From NCBI RefSeq assembly GCF_038007465.1, contig NZ_JBBOXF010000001.1:3049001-3113000 (forward strand): a DNA stretch of 64,000 nt. The letters are read 5' to 3'. The notes beneath the pieces were generated by a model. That model saw only the letters and a list, made by a program, of their open reading frames with translations, was not told the origin of the DNA and ran no database searches. This document shows positions 25,219-33,839 of this stretch, in pieces. Source of the stretch: Sporosarcina sp. FSL K6-1508 (GTDB lineage Bacteria; Bacillota; Bacilli; Bacillales_A; Planococcaceae). The translations under genes and the position numbers were made by a program. Position 1 is the stretch's first letter, and each line of letters starts with the position of its first letter.

Positions 25219-25935
25219 TTAATTTAAACGAATGATTGTTAGGGCAGCTCCTGTGGACCCTCCACCTACTAAGATTACGGTGGCTAATAAACCAAAAAAT
25301 TGGAGTGAAATTGTATTACCCGCTGTTAAAGACACAATCAAATCATTATTGAAACTCGATGCAGCTACTGCTGGGGATACAATTGAACCGGGTATAGGAG
25401 TAGTACCATTTAGTATTAAGCGAGAACCCGCGAGTAGTGAAACGGTTGTACTTATTTGATACGTCAGATAATAGCGACCTGTAACAGGAACGGTGAAAAT
25501 AGTGTTCGCACCATTTACAGAAAAACCATCTAAATTTTGGTTGTTGGGAAGCGGAACGCTGGTACCCCCAAGTAATACTAAAATAGTGCTACCAATAGTA
25601 TTAGAAGCGTACATAGAATTGGCGGTCACACTTGTCCCGGTAGGTCCTGTTGCTCCAGTAAGTCCCGTTACTCCAGTTGGCCCTGTTGCTCCAGTAAGTC
25701 CCGTTACTCCAGTAGGTCCTGTTGCTCCAGTAAGTCCCGTTACTCCAGTAGGCCCGGTTGCTCCAGTAAGTCCCGTTACTCCAGTAGACCCGGTTGCTCC
25801 AGTAAGTCCCGTTATTCCAGTAGGCCCTGTTGCTCCAGTAAATCCCGTTGCCCCAGTAGGCCCTGTTGCCCCAGTAGGGCCGTTATTCCCTGTACAGCAA
25901 CCAGCTGCAAAGAGTTTAGCACACATAGTAATCAT
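25219..25935 (-). CDS. BclA-like collagen protein with Cys-Cys N-terminus (L-BclA-like)
   Basis: A 238-residue spore-surface protein. After an 18-residue head (Cys 5, 13, 14; CAKLFAAGCCTGNN) come about 28 Gly-X-Thr triplets (residues 19-102, such as GPTGVTGLTGAT), then a C-terminal globular domain (103-238) with FTVPVTGRYYLTYQIS and LILNGT, the TNF-like trimer fold of BclA. The Thr-rich stalk is probably glycosylated. The head lacks the usual BclA exosporium leader; instead its GCC matches the GCC of the Ena subunit gene nearby, which suggests disulfide docking on the appendage tip. Start could be 25935 or 25926. Convergent with the Ena gene. Confidence 0.8.
   Translation of the reverse strand: MITMCAKLFAAGCCTGNNGPTGATGPTGATGFTGATGPTGITGLTGATGSTGVTGLTGATGPTGVTGLTGATGPTGVTGLTGATGPTGVTGLTGATGPTGTSVTANSMYASNTIGSTILVLLGGTSVPLPNNQNLDGFSVNGANTIFTVPVTGRYYLTYQISTTVSLLAGSRLILNGTTPIPGSIVSPAVAASSFNNDLIVSLTAGNTISLQFFGLLATVILVGGGSTGAALTIIRLN
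25640..25885 (-). repeat. 36-bp tandem repeats coding the collagen stalk
   Basis: Five to six 36-bp units (plus-strand core CTCCAGTAAGTCCCGTTACT) plus shorter 9- and 18-bp variants. Each unit codes four Gly-X-Y triplets. Units differ by few bases, so the stalk length probably varies between strains. Confidence 0.8.
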
Positions 25936-26268
25936 CTCTACTTTCTAAGTCCTTTCTCTATTGTATTTTTTTTTGCACAGCTTGCTTGTGTTTTTTTAAA
26001 ATAGCTATGCTAAACGGTTCAGTCGCTATTTAATAAATGGGAATGCACCTTCCGCAGCGTGAGTAAATAATTAATTAATTAATTAATTAATCATAGGTTT
26101 CCTTAGGGTGGCATTAAAGGATAATACTGAGAAGTCAGAATGCTGAAAAGTATCGCTTGAAAGATTTTTTTGCTAGACTAAAACTATCCGAATTTATCAA
26201 CTAAATTAAACTTTTATTTACTAACGGAGCATACTGGTTAAAGAAATCATTGAGGGGTGAGGGGAATT
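25936..26268. other. 333-base gap with a TTAA microsatellite
   Basis: It is divergent between the collagen gene and the phospholipase-like gene. About six TTAA units run from 26069 to 26091. GCATAGCTAT on the minus strand, 60 bases before the collagen gene, vaguely resembles a sigma-K -10, but no matching -35 was found. Confidence 0.45.
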
Positions 26269-26877
26269 ATGGGTTCAAGAATAATGCACTTGGTTATCGC
26301 TAATAGAATAGCAGAACAGCTGTCAATTGAAGATAAAACAACATTTTTACTGGGAGGTATTGCTCCAGACGCAGTTTCACCTAAAGACTTATCACATTTC
26401 TTTAAAGGTGAAGAACAGGACTATTCTAGAAGTATTGACTATAAAGGATTTCTAGATAAATATAGTTCGCTAGCAGAAAGTCATTATATTTTAGGATATT
26501 TTACACATTTAATCGCGGATGATATATGGCTAAAGGGTTTTTATTTACCTTGGTTGAAAAACAGAATGGAAGTTGATAAAGAAATATTAAGTTTATACCA
26601 TAATGATTTCCGATTACTAAATGGAAAGTTATTAGATTACTATGGTTTTAAAGATGAATTTAAAGAAATGCTATGTGATACTCCGGCAATCCTGAATTTA
26701 CAGGAGGTAAAGTCCAAAGATGTCGAAGAATTCATTCCTTATGTAGTAGGGGATATGGAGTACGGTAAGGAAGTCATAAATGAAAAACTACATGTATTTA
26801 CGTTTAATCAAATAATTGGTTATATAGAGACATCAGTTGATAAGGGATTAATGAGTATAAAACCTATTCTTACATAA
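26269..26877 (+). CDS. Zinc-dependent phospholipase C-like protein
   Basis: A 202-residue cytosolic protein of the PF00882-like group. Diagnostic residues: an early His in RIMHLVIANRIAEQL, the FLLGGIAPDAVSPKDLSHF stretch (Asp and His ligands) and HYILGYFTHLIADDIW (two His and Asp). These metal ligands are all present. ATG 26269 is preferred, with GAGGGG immediately upstream; a GTG at 26257 lies inside the SD. Bacillus members of this group are small and mostly uncharacterised; no signal peptide, so it is not a secreted toxin-type enzyme. Stands alone. Confidence 0.75.
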   Translation: MGSRIMHLVIANRIAEQLSIEDKTTFLLGGIAPDAVSPKDLSHFFKGEEQDYSRSIDYKGFLDKYSSLAESHYILGYFTHLIADDIWLKGFYLPWLKNRMEVDKEILSLYHNDFRLLNGKLLDYYGFKDEFKEMLCDTPAILNLQEVKSKDVEEFIPYVVGDMEYGKEVINEKLHVFTFNQIIGYIETSVDKGLMSIKPILT

Positions 26878-26953
26878 TCTACTCTTATACAAAAACGAAT
26901 GTATCTCATTTTAAAAAACAGAACCTTTCATGTATTCTATTTCGTCAGATGAA

Positions 26954-26962
26954 TGCTATAAT
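26954..26962 (+). promoter_or_regulatory. Extended -10 promoter
   Basis: TGCTATAAT: perfect TATAAT with TG one base upstream, 48 bases before the peptidase start. It rules out the longer reading of that gene, which would begin upstream of the promoter. Confidence 0.6.
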
Positions 26963-27010
26963 TACTCAGAAGAAATAGAATTGCTTTTATTACTATTCAG
27001 GGGGTCAACA

Positions 27011-28801
27011 ATGATTAAATTTCCAAAACCGAAAGTTGAACAATTTTTTCGTACGTATACCATTACAAACTTTGCAGTGAGTAACGATGAAAAGCGGTTA
27101 GTGTTTAACGCCAATTTAAATGGCAAAATGAATTTATGGGCGATGGATTTACCTGACACGTACCCGTACCTCTTTGCTCATCAAGATGAATCATGCAATT
27201 TCATTAAATTCGACCCAGAGAATCGGTATGTGCTAGCGGGATATGATAAGGATGGAGATGAGAATTATCAAATCTATGCGATACCGAGCGAAGGTGGTTT
27301 ACCGCAGCCGACTATTACAGGAGAGGCATCAGAAAAGTATTATTTTAGCCATTTAAGTGATGATGGAAAACGTGTGTACTATGAAACTTCTGAAGAGAAT
27401 CCTTCCTTTTTAAATACACGAGTTCGAAGTTTACAGAATGGACAAGATACGTTGCTAAATGTCGGAGAAGTGTCAACTACTGAACTAGCGGCAGTATCCG
27501 AGAATGAAAAAGCATTTGTCTATTTACGATCATTTGCCAATACGTATGTCGTTGGCTTTGTGAAGGTAGGAGAAGAGACCTTCAACATCACTCCAGATCC
27601 CGAGAAGGTTCACGTAGCATTCGAACCGATTTTTACTGATAATGAAACCATTTACTTTGTAACGGATTATGACAGCGATGAAACGTATTTGGCAAAGTTT
27701 GAGTTGAATTCAAAAACGTTTACAAAAGTCCTCTCCTTTGATGGGGAGAGCATACAATCGCTTAAATGGGACAAGGATAACAATGCGTTCTATCTTATCA
27801 CTGCCAAAGGCGTTACAGATGTCTTATATAGATATGATATTGCTAATTCAACAACTGAAAAAAAATCCTTGCCAGTTGATATTATCGAACAACTTCAAGT
27901 GGCGAAATCTGGTGCGCTTTATATTTTAGGACGAAGTGCTACCGTTCCGCATAATGTCTATCAATCATCCGAAGGGGAAGAGTGGAAGCAACTGACGAAT
28001 AACCGGGTTCTTGGGTTAAATCAGAAGGATATGGTAGAGCCCGATATTGTTTCCTACACCACATTTGATGGAATGGAAATCGAGGCTTTATTATTTAAAG
28101 CGAAGCCAGAAAATGATAATGGCTATACAATTTTTTGGCCACATGGTGGTCCGCAAGCAGCTGAGCGTAAAATGTTCCGTTCTATGTTCCAATGCTTCAT
28201 TAATAGAGGTTATACGATTTTTGCCCCTAACTTCCGCGGAAGTACAGGTTATGGATCAGCCTTCACAAAGTTAGTTGAACAAGATTGGGGTGAAGGACCT
28301 CGACTCGATTGTGTTGCGGGAATTGAATGGTTGTTCGAGAATGAATTTACAGATCGAGAGAAGCTGTTCCTTGTTGGCGGTAGCTATGGAGGTTACATGG
28401 CACTTTTATTACACGGTCGACACCCGGATTATTTCAGAGCGGTTGTTGATATTTTTGGACCATCTGATTTGTTCACCTTCATCAACTCTGTTCCTCCTCA
28501 TTGGAAGCCAATCATGGAACGGTGGTTAGGAGATCCTGAGCGGGATAAAGAGCGTTTTATCAAAGACTCGCCAGTCACATACTTAGACAGCATGGTAAAG
28601 CCAATGCTCGTTATTCAAGGGGCTAAAGATCCACGAGTTGTCAAAGAGGAGTCCGACCAAATCGTGGCGAAATTGAAAGAAAAGGGCCGTGATGTCGAGT
28701 ACTTCGTTTTAGAAGATGAAGGACACGGATTCTCGAAAAAAGAGAATGAAATTAAAGTATATAGTTTGATGTTGGCGTTTTTGGAAAAACATCAGGCATA
28801 G
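27011..28801 (+). CDS. S9 family peptidase (prolyl-oligopeptidase type)
   Basis: A 596-residue serine peptidase or acylaminoacyl-peptidase. The N-terminal ~340 residues form the beta-propeller (repeated DGKRVYYE-type strands). The C-terminal alpha/beta hydrolase has the oxyanion HGGPQAAERKMFRSMFQ, the nucleophile in LVGGSYGGYMALLLHG, Asp in GAKDPRVVKEE and His in DEGHGFSKKEN. ATG 27011 is chosen: GGGGGT lies just before it and the promoter at 26954 excludes the longer form. No signal peptide; cytosolic, probably cleaving short peptides. Stands alone. Confidence 0.92.
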   Translation: MIKFPKPKVEQFFRTYTITNFAVSNDEKRLVFNANLNGKMNLWAMDLPDTYPYLFAHQDESCNFIKFDPENRYVLAGYDKDGDENYQIYAIPSEGGLPQPTITGEASEKYYFSHLSDDGKRVYYETSEENPSFLNTRVRSLQNGQDTLLNVGEVSTTELAAVSENEKAFVYLRSFANTYVVGFVKVGEETFNITPDPEKVHVAFEPIFTDNETIYFVTDYDSDETYLAKFELNSKTFTKVLSFDGESIQSLKWDKDNNAFYLITAKGVTDVLYRYDIANSTTEKKSLPVDIIEQLQVAKSGALYILGRSATVPHNVYQSSEGEEWKQLTNNRVLGLNQKDMVEPDIVSYTTFDGMEIEALLFKAKPENDNGYTIFWPHGGPQAAERKMFRSMFQCFINRGYTIFAPNFRGSTGYGSAFTKLVEQDWGEGPRLDCVAGIEWLFENEFTDREKLFLVGGSYGGYMALLLHGRHPDYFRAVVDIFGPSDLFTFINSVPPHWKPIMERWLGDPERDKERFIKDSPVTYLDSMVKPMLVIQGAKDPRVVKEESDQIVAKLKEKGRDVEYFVLEDEGHGFSKKENEIKVYSLMLAFLEKHQA

Positions 28802-28955
28802 ATTTTTAATTCAATACTGCTAGCCACTTTAAGAGAAAAGAAAATCAATCTTCTGGCGGTTATTAGTTAATTGGTATGGACGAAATGTTTACTAGGGACA
28901 GTTTCTGTCGGGTCCCGGATACTTGTTTTTGTAAAGTTAAGGGTGGGATTATTAC

Positions 28956-29123
28956 TTGTTGAAATGGCGAAGGAAAGAAAGTAGAAAGAAGAATAATGAA
29001 CGCTATACAATCGGTGATTTCTTCATGGATTTATTACTCTGGATACCGGAATTATTATTCCTTCCGTTTCGTTTGTTGTTTATTGGTGTAAGAACTATTT
29101 TTCGATTCATTGACAACTTTTAA
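28956..29123 (+). CDS. Small membrane protein, 55 residues
   Basis: A short gene below usual length cut-offs. It starts at TTG 28956 (or TTG 28959) behind AAGGGTGGG. The head is very basic (KWRRKESRKKNNE), followed by YTIGDFFMDLLLWIPELLFL and PFRLLFIGVRTIFRFIDNF, one or two amphipathic hydrophobic helices. Clean codon use up to the stop, and similar small proteins with a WIPELLFLPFR core occur in Bacillus (recall). Likely a membrane-bound accessory or stress peptide. Function unknown. Confidence 0.65.
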   Translation: MLKWRRKESRKKNNERYTIGDFFMDLLLWIPELLFLPFRLLFIGVRTIFRFIDNF

Positions 29124-29331
29124 AGGAAGAATAATTTCTTCACTTATATATTATACGACTTTTACAGATTTCTCCGAAAGAGAAAGCTCATTAGCTGCGA
29201 TTATTAATGACCGTTGTACAGCTTTAAAACTATAGGGGAATTTAAAAGTTAGAGGAGTGTATATATCCCTTTTGGACATACTACAATTTGAACTGAATAA
29301 TTGAAGTAATGTCTAAATGGAGGTGAAAGAA

Positions 29332-29478
29332 ATGGCGAAAGAAAAAAATAGTAATAACAATAACGATAAAGGAAAAAAAGCCACAAGTGTAACGCCCCAA
29401 GGTTATGGAGATACGGAATTCGCTGAAGAGCCTAAAAGTAAACTAGAAGAAGCAGCTAAAAAGAAAAACACAAAATAG
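29332..29478 (+). CDS. Small hydrophilic protein, 48 residues
   Basis: ATG 29332 with a strong SD (GGAGGTG) and a strong terminator directly after the stop. The protein is Asn/Lys/Glu-rich (MAKEKNSNNNNDKGKKA), with a YGDTEFAEEP core. The core faintly recalls gamma-type small acid-soluble spore proteins (GTEFASET), and the Asn-rich head recalls the KGG proteins here, but neither match is strong. Probably a stress or spore-associated disordered protein. Confidence 0.65.
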   Translation: MAKEKNSNNNNDKGKKATSVTPQGYGDTEFAEEPKSKLEEAAKKKNTK

Positions 29479-29494
29479 TTTTCAAGTGCGCTTT

Positions 29495-29547
29495 GAAGAT
29501 AGAAAATGCCCCGTCTCGAGAACAGAGACGGGGCATTTTCTATCTTC
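29495..29547. terminator. Strong bidirectional terminator
   Basis: Exact 22-bp stem (GAAGATAGAAAATGCCCCGT plus CT) at 29495-29516 and 29526-29547. Shared by the small gene and the convergent permease. Confidence 0.9.
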
Positions 29548-29569
29548 ACTATAAACCACAATCAAGGTT

Positions 29570-30943
29570 TCAAGGAACTTGTATTTCTTTTCGCTGGTAT
29601 TTACTTTTCCGTATCAAATAAATAACAATCAATAAAATAAACCAAACAGGTGTTACAAACAAGGCAACACGAGTATCATCGACAAGTGCTAGCACGATAA
29701 GAACGAATGCCAAGAAAGCAAGAATTAGATAGTTGGAAAATGGGTGAAGCGGCATTTTAAATTTGCTCGCTTTCGCAAGTTCTGGTCTAGTTTTGCGGTA
29801 TTTCAAATGGCAAATGACTGTGATTCCCCAAATATAAATGAAACACACCGTAGAAATACTTGTGATCAGTGTAAAAACACCTTCAGGCATTATATAGTTC
29901 AAGACAACGGCAATTAGTATGATGATAGTTGAAAAGAACAATGCATTGGAAGGGACTTTATGGGAAGTTAGTTTTGTAAATGGTGCAGGTGCATTATTAT
30001 CTTTAGCTAGTGAGTAAATCATCCGGCTTGTACTGAAGACGGCACTGTTACATGCCGAAGCTGCGGATGTCAGGACAACGAAATTGACGATTCCGGCAGC
30101 TGCAGCGATACCAACTGCAACGAAAACCTGGACAAATGGACTTTCCATTGGATTGATAGCATCCCACGGATAAATACTCATAATGACAATCAGTGCGCCG
30201 ATATAGAATATTAAAATTCGAATAGGGATATTATTAATTGCTTTTGGAATAACCTTTTCTGGATTTTCCGTTTCCCCTGCTGTTAATCCTACGAGTTCAA
30301 TGCCGGCAAATGCAAATACAACCATCTGGAACGAAAGGATAAATCCATGAATGCCGTTAGGGAACATGCCGCCGTGACTCCATAGATTCGAGAAGCTTGA
30401 TGGCCCTGAATCAGTGGAAAAACCCTTTATAATCATATAAACACCGATAACAATTAATCCAAGAATCGCAATGATTTTAATCAAGGCGAACCAGAATTCC
30501 ATCTCACCAAAAAGTTTTACGGTTGCAAGATTCATAATTAGCAAAATAACAAGTGCAATTAAGCCTGGCATCCACTGTGGCACATCAGGAAACCAAAACT
30601 GGGTATAGAGACCAACTGCAGTTAAGTCAGCCATGGCGATGGAAATCCAGCAAAACCAGTAAGTCCATCCTGTGATAAACGCTGCCATATTCCCCAAGTA
30701 GTCTTGAACAAAGTCAACAAAGGAACTATAGTTCAAATTGGAGAGGAGCAGTTCCCCAAGTGCGCGCATGATTAAAAAGCAAACTGCCCCTGTAATCAAA
30801 TAAGCAAACAAAATTGATGGTCCCGCTAAATGAATCGATTTACCAGCGCCTAGGAATAATCCTGTTCCGATTGCCCCTCCAATGGCGATGAGTTGTACGT
30901 GCCTGTTTTTAAGGCCTCTTGATAATTGTTGCTGTTCCTGCAT
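29570..30943 (-). CDS. Amino-acid permease, CycA/AapA-like (D-Ala/D-Ser/Gly)
   Basis: A 457-residue APC-superfamily transporter with 12 hydrophobic spans. NRHVQLIAIGGAIGTGLFLG opens the protein; then FITGWTYWFCWISIAMADLT, NLATVKLFGEMEFWFALIKI, FAFAGIELVGLTAGETENPE and NFVVLTSAASACNSAVFSTS. These runs follow Escherichia coli CycA nearly residue for residue (memory comparison), so import of D-alanine, D-serine or glycine by proton symport is likely. It stands alone on the minus strand. Confidence 0.88.
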   Translation of the reverse strand: MQEQQQLSRGLKNRHVQLIAIGGAIGTGLFLGAGKSIHLAGPSILFAYLITGAVCFLIMRALGELLLSNLNYSSFVDFVQDYLGNMAAFITGWTYWFCWISIAMADLTAVGLYTQFWFPDVPQWMPGLIALVILLIMNLATVKLFGEMEFWFALIKIIAILGLIVIGVYMIIKGFSTDSGPSSFSNLWSHGGMFPNGIHGFILSFQMVVFAFAGIELVGLTAGETENPEKVIPKAINNIPIRILIFYIGALIVIMSIYPWDAINPMESPFVQVFVAVGIAAAAGIVNFVVLTSAASACNSAVFSTSRMIYSLAKDNNAPAPFTKLTSHKVPSNALFFSTIIILIAVVLNYIMPEGVFTLITSISTVCFIYIWGITVICHLKYRKTRPELAKASKFKMPLHPFSNYLILAFLAFVLIVLALVDDTRVALFVTPVWFILLIVIYLIRKSKYQRKEIQVP

Positions 30944-31128
30944 ATGTATTTCCCACTCTCTACTGTTCTAGGATGTTTGCATTTTTGCACATTTTGAGTA
31001 TTTTAAATATCATACAATTGCAAATTAATATCCTAATAAAAGTTTAACATATTATCAGTTAAATCGACAACAAATGATAAATAATTAAATGTATACGTCA
31101 AGTTGCCTACCTTGACCTTTAAATTAAT

Positions 31129-31180
31129 CAAAAAAGCGTATAGGGCAACCAACTTTGGCTGTCCAATACGCTTTTTTTTA
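31129..31180 (-). terminator. Terminator of the HAD gene
   Basis: AAAAAGCGTAT..GG.CA.CCAA pairs with TTGG.TG.CC.ATACGCTTTTT, with A/T runs on both sides. Confidence 0.8.
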
Positions 31181-31197
31181 ATAACTAACTTTCTAGA

Positions 31198-31887
31198 TCA
31201 ATAAATGACCTGATGACCGAAACTGAATTCATTCCAATTCTGAATTTCGTACGTAGGTCTTGCGGTAGTCGAGTTTTTCTTTTGCTGTGGATTAAACCAG
31301 CATGTATCGATTCCAAAATTATTCCCGCCTTGAATATCGGACGTAAGTGAATCCCCAATCATTAGAACTCGGGACTTATCCGTTATTTGCAATTTATTGA
31401 AGGTATAATCGAAAATCTCAATTTGAGGTTTTTGGAAACCTGTCTCTTCAGATGTAATAATAGCTTCGAATGAATTTTTCAAAATGGAACCAGCGATTCG
31501 GGCTAGTTGAACATCTTTGAAGCCATTCGTTAGTACTGCTAATCTGAAATCTGAAAGGTTACTAAGCATAGTTGTCACACCGTCTATGAGATGGACTTCT
31601 TTACTCAGATTTTCAAGATAGGTCTGGCTAAATACTTCTGGATTTATATCAAGGTCGTGTTGCATGAACAATCGCTTAAATCGTTCGGTTTTCAAATTTG
31701 TCAGTGTAATCTGGCCTTGTTCCAAATCATTCCAAAGTACCTTACTGATAGCGTTATAACTATCCCTGTAATCCGTTAATCCATTTGGAAATCCGCTTGA
31801 TTGGAACGAATGAAAAAATGCGCGTCTTTCCGTTTCGCGAAAATCAAATAACGTATCATCTAAATCAAAAAGAAATACTTCATACAA
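31198..31887 (-). CDS. HAD hydrolase, YjjG/YfnB-type pyrimidine nucleotidase
   Basis: A 229-residue HAD phosphatase. Motif I is FLFDLDDTLFDF, motif II LAVLTNGFKDVQ, motif III Lys in EETGFQKPQIEIF, and motif IV VLMIGDSLTSDIQGG. The cap and length fit the YjjG group, which cleaves non-canonical pyrimidine nucleotides. Start choice: an ATG at 31896 abuts AAGGAG, so a TTG at 31887 (nine bases after the SD) or the GTG at 31890 is more likely. Stands alone with its own terminator. Confidence 0.85.
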   Translation of the reverse strand: MYEVFLFDLDDTLFDFRETERRAFFHSFQSSGFPNGLTDYRDSYNAISKVLWNDLEQGQITLTNLKTERFKRLFMQHDLDINPEVFSQTYLENLSKEVHLIDGVTTMLSNLSDFRLAVLTNGFKDVQLARIAGSILKNSFEAIITSEETGFQKPQIEIFDYTFNKLQITDKSRVLMIGDSLTSDIQGGNNFGIDTCWFNPQQKKNSTTARPTYEIQNWNEFSFGHQVIY

Positions 31888-32017
31888 CACAAACATCTCC
31901 TTCTTTACAAACCAAATTGCTTATTGTGCTAATAGTATAGCATGGCTTGTCCTTGTATCATTTGCGTTATTTGCATCCCGGTAGCTGTATCAGCCTGCTA
32001 ATTACTAGTAGTCATCA

Positions 32018-32061
32018 AAAAAAGTCGCGAGTGCAGAGGTAGCTCCGCACTTGCAACTTTT
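32018..32061 (-). terminator. Terminator of the urea transporter gene
   Basis: AAAAAGT.GC.AGTGC.GAG pairs with CTC.GCACT.GC.ACTTTT; it ends on the transporter's stop codon. Confidence 0.7.
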
Positions 32062-33001
32062 ATATTTTTGGAAAAAACTTTCTTGCGCCTATAAATAGCC
32101 AAGTACATAAGATAAAGGGAAATGTTAATGCGGGAAGTCCTAATGGATTGAGAAGGAGCTCCAATCCTGCTGTGACCGGGACTGTCAAGGTTGCGGCTAT
32201 TATTCCAGTCAGCGGAGTTTTTTCGGCTTTATTATCAAATACGAGACTGACGGCTATAATTGTCAAAACCGCATTGTAATTATACAAACCTAAATTCAAG
32301 GATTGTGTATCTACGCCAATAAAATATGCAGCCAGCCAGGAGACAAACGTGCCGATAATTGCATAGACACCAAATCGCCATCCTGCCAAGAAAAGCCCTA
32401 TAAGTATGAATGATCCTGTCCATAGCGAGTCAATGACGAATACTTCACCGATTCCTTTTATCAGTCCAACTAATAAAGTCGGTGTCCCTTCGATCGGCAA
32501 ATTCCATTGTGCTGGGGAGCTTGTAACAAAATCGGGGTTCATATATAGCTTATCGGTGCGATAAGCAACAAGCAACCCGATCCATGTAATAAAAACGAAT
32601 GGTATCGTTAATACAGGGACTCCCCATTTAGCAAACCACTTCGAAAGTATTGCCATTGCTAAAGAAGCTAACGCAGCGGCAAGCAAAGCAAGAAACCAGC
32701 GCTTATCCCCAGATAAAAAAAGAATTGCAGTGATTCCGCTTAATACAGAATTGAAGCTATAGATCCCTGCACTTATCATCGTACGATCTCCACCGCAATA
32801 TTTCGCTGTGATCGTTCCGACTAGAGCTGAAAGAAATGCCATAACACCAAGACTAGGGGAATGTAGCGTAATACCAATCAGAATAAGAAATCCCGAAACA
32901 GCATTTTCGACAAGTATAACTTGTGAAAAACCTTTTAAAGAAGCAGAAATAAGCTCATAAAGCTTATGGAATGGATTGGGAGTAGGATTTAGTTGCTGCA
33001 T
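32060..33001 (-). CDS. Urea transporter (UT family)
   Basis: A 313-residue membrane channel-like transporter with about ten spans in two homologous halves. Marks: QVILVENAVSGFLILIGI, CGGDRTMISAGIYSFNSVLS (half 1) repeated as DTQSLNLGLYNYNAVLT (half 2), and LTIPFVFITW / LTFPFILCTW (the paired urea-selective LTxPF motifs). ATG 33001 is set by AGAAGG; the 337-residue form has no SD. Urease genes are not in the window. Divergent from a small membrane-anchored protein gene. Confidence 0.88.
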   Translation of the reverse strand: MQQLNPTPNPFHKLYELISASLKGFSQVILVENAVSGFLILIGITLHSPSLGVMAFLSALVGTITAKYCGGDRTMISAGIYSFNSVLSGITAILFLSGDKRWFLALLAAALASLAMAILSKWFAKWGVPVLTIPFVFITWIGLLVAYRTDKLYMNPDFVTSSPAQWNLPIEGTPTLLVGLIKGIGEVFVIDSLWTGSFILIGLFLAGWRFGVYAIIGTFVSWLAAYFIGVDTQSLNLGLYNYNAVLTIIAVSLVFDNKAEKTPLTGIIAATLTVPVTAGLELLLNPLGLPALTFPFILCTWLFIGARKFFPKI

Positions 33002-33175
33002 CTGGACACCTTCTCTGTAATATTTTGTAAGCAAGTTCTTGGCCAGTTTGCCAATAAAAAAAGTACCGACCAATTACTATTTAAGTATAGTACCACAAAA
33101 ACAACTTTACTTATATAAAAAAAAGCGTACAATATTAAATTGGTAATAAAAATGAACACATTTAGGAGTGTCCAA

Positions 33176-33577
33176 ATGAGATTATCGGAAAAAAATGTTT
33201 TGATTGGCACAGGGGTATTGTTTATAATAGTATTTGGACTGTTGAACATCGGCAACAAAAAGACTGCCGAGCAACTTGGAAATCAATCTAGTATTAAAAT
33301 TGCTTCATCATCCTATAACGTGAATGACGGTAATTTAACATTGGAATTTGTAAAGCCGACCAAAGAATTTAAGTTTTCACGTATAACGGTAATCGATAGG
33401 AACAACAAGTATTTTACTGGAAAGTCCGAACGAAAAGAGGATTATATCATTTTTGACACATTTATTCCCGAACTAAGTGGTGGGGATATGTTAAAAATAA
33501 TTATAGAAGAAGCTGTTTCAACAAAGGAATTAAAAATCGAATACAAAATTCCTAAGAGTATTATGACCTCTGCTTAA
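33176..33577 (+). CDS. Membrane-anchored hypothetical protein
   Basis: A 133-residue protein: an N-terminal helix (VLIGTGVLFIIVFGLLNIG, about residues 8-26) and then an extracytoplasmic beta-rich domain of about 100 residues. No lipobox or Cys. ATG 33176 is set by AGGAG seven bases upstream. Unrecognised. It shares its promoter region with the divergent urea transporter, so a link is conceivable but not shown. Confidence 0.7.
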   Translation: MRLSEKNVLIGTGVLFIIVFGLLNIGNKKTAEQLGNQSSIKIASSSYNVNDGNLTLEFVKPTKEFKFSRITVIDRNNKYFTGKSERKEDYIIFDTFIPELSGGDMLKIIIEEAVSTKELKIEYKIPKSIMTSA

Positions 33578-33648
33578 AAAAATGGAAGCATGCAAGAGGT
33601 TTTAGGTGCAATGTTCACATCTTCATTATAAGATTGTAAAAAACTATG

Positions 33649-33685
33649 ACTGATTGTCTCCGCATATGGAGCAATCAGTTTTTGG
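33649..33685 (+). terminator. Rho-independent terminator
   Basis: ACTGATTG.CTCC pairs with GGAG.AATCAGT, then TTTTTGG, downstream of the anchored protein gene. Confidence 0.75.
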
Positions 33686-33839
33686 TTGTCCAAATATAGG
33701 AATAGGTGAGGTAATGCAGGGAAATCTGATAGTTATCTCACCGTAATAGTATTGAGGTATTTGCATGTTTGCATACATTTATCTGTAGTACAGTGTCATA
33801 CTTAGGAGTGGTACCAATTTACGAAAGGAAGGCATGCTG

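Noticed and set aside
25640..25885. Regular 36-bp repeats that could suggest a CRISPR array
   Set aside because: They are contiguous, without spacers, and code Gly-X-Y triplets of a collagen-like protein in one frame.
25493..25948. Long plus-strand open frame rich in Pro and Val opposite the collagen gene
   Set aside because: It is the antisense shadow of the Gly-X-Thr repeat; no SD, and its composition is dictated by the other strand.
30944..31080. Riboswitch or T-box leader before the CycA-like permease
   Set aside because: The leader is short and A/T-rich, with no T-box, specifier or terminator/antiterminator pair visible.
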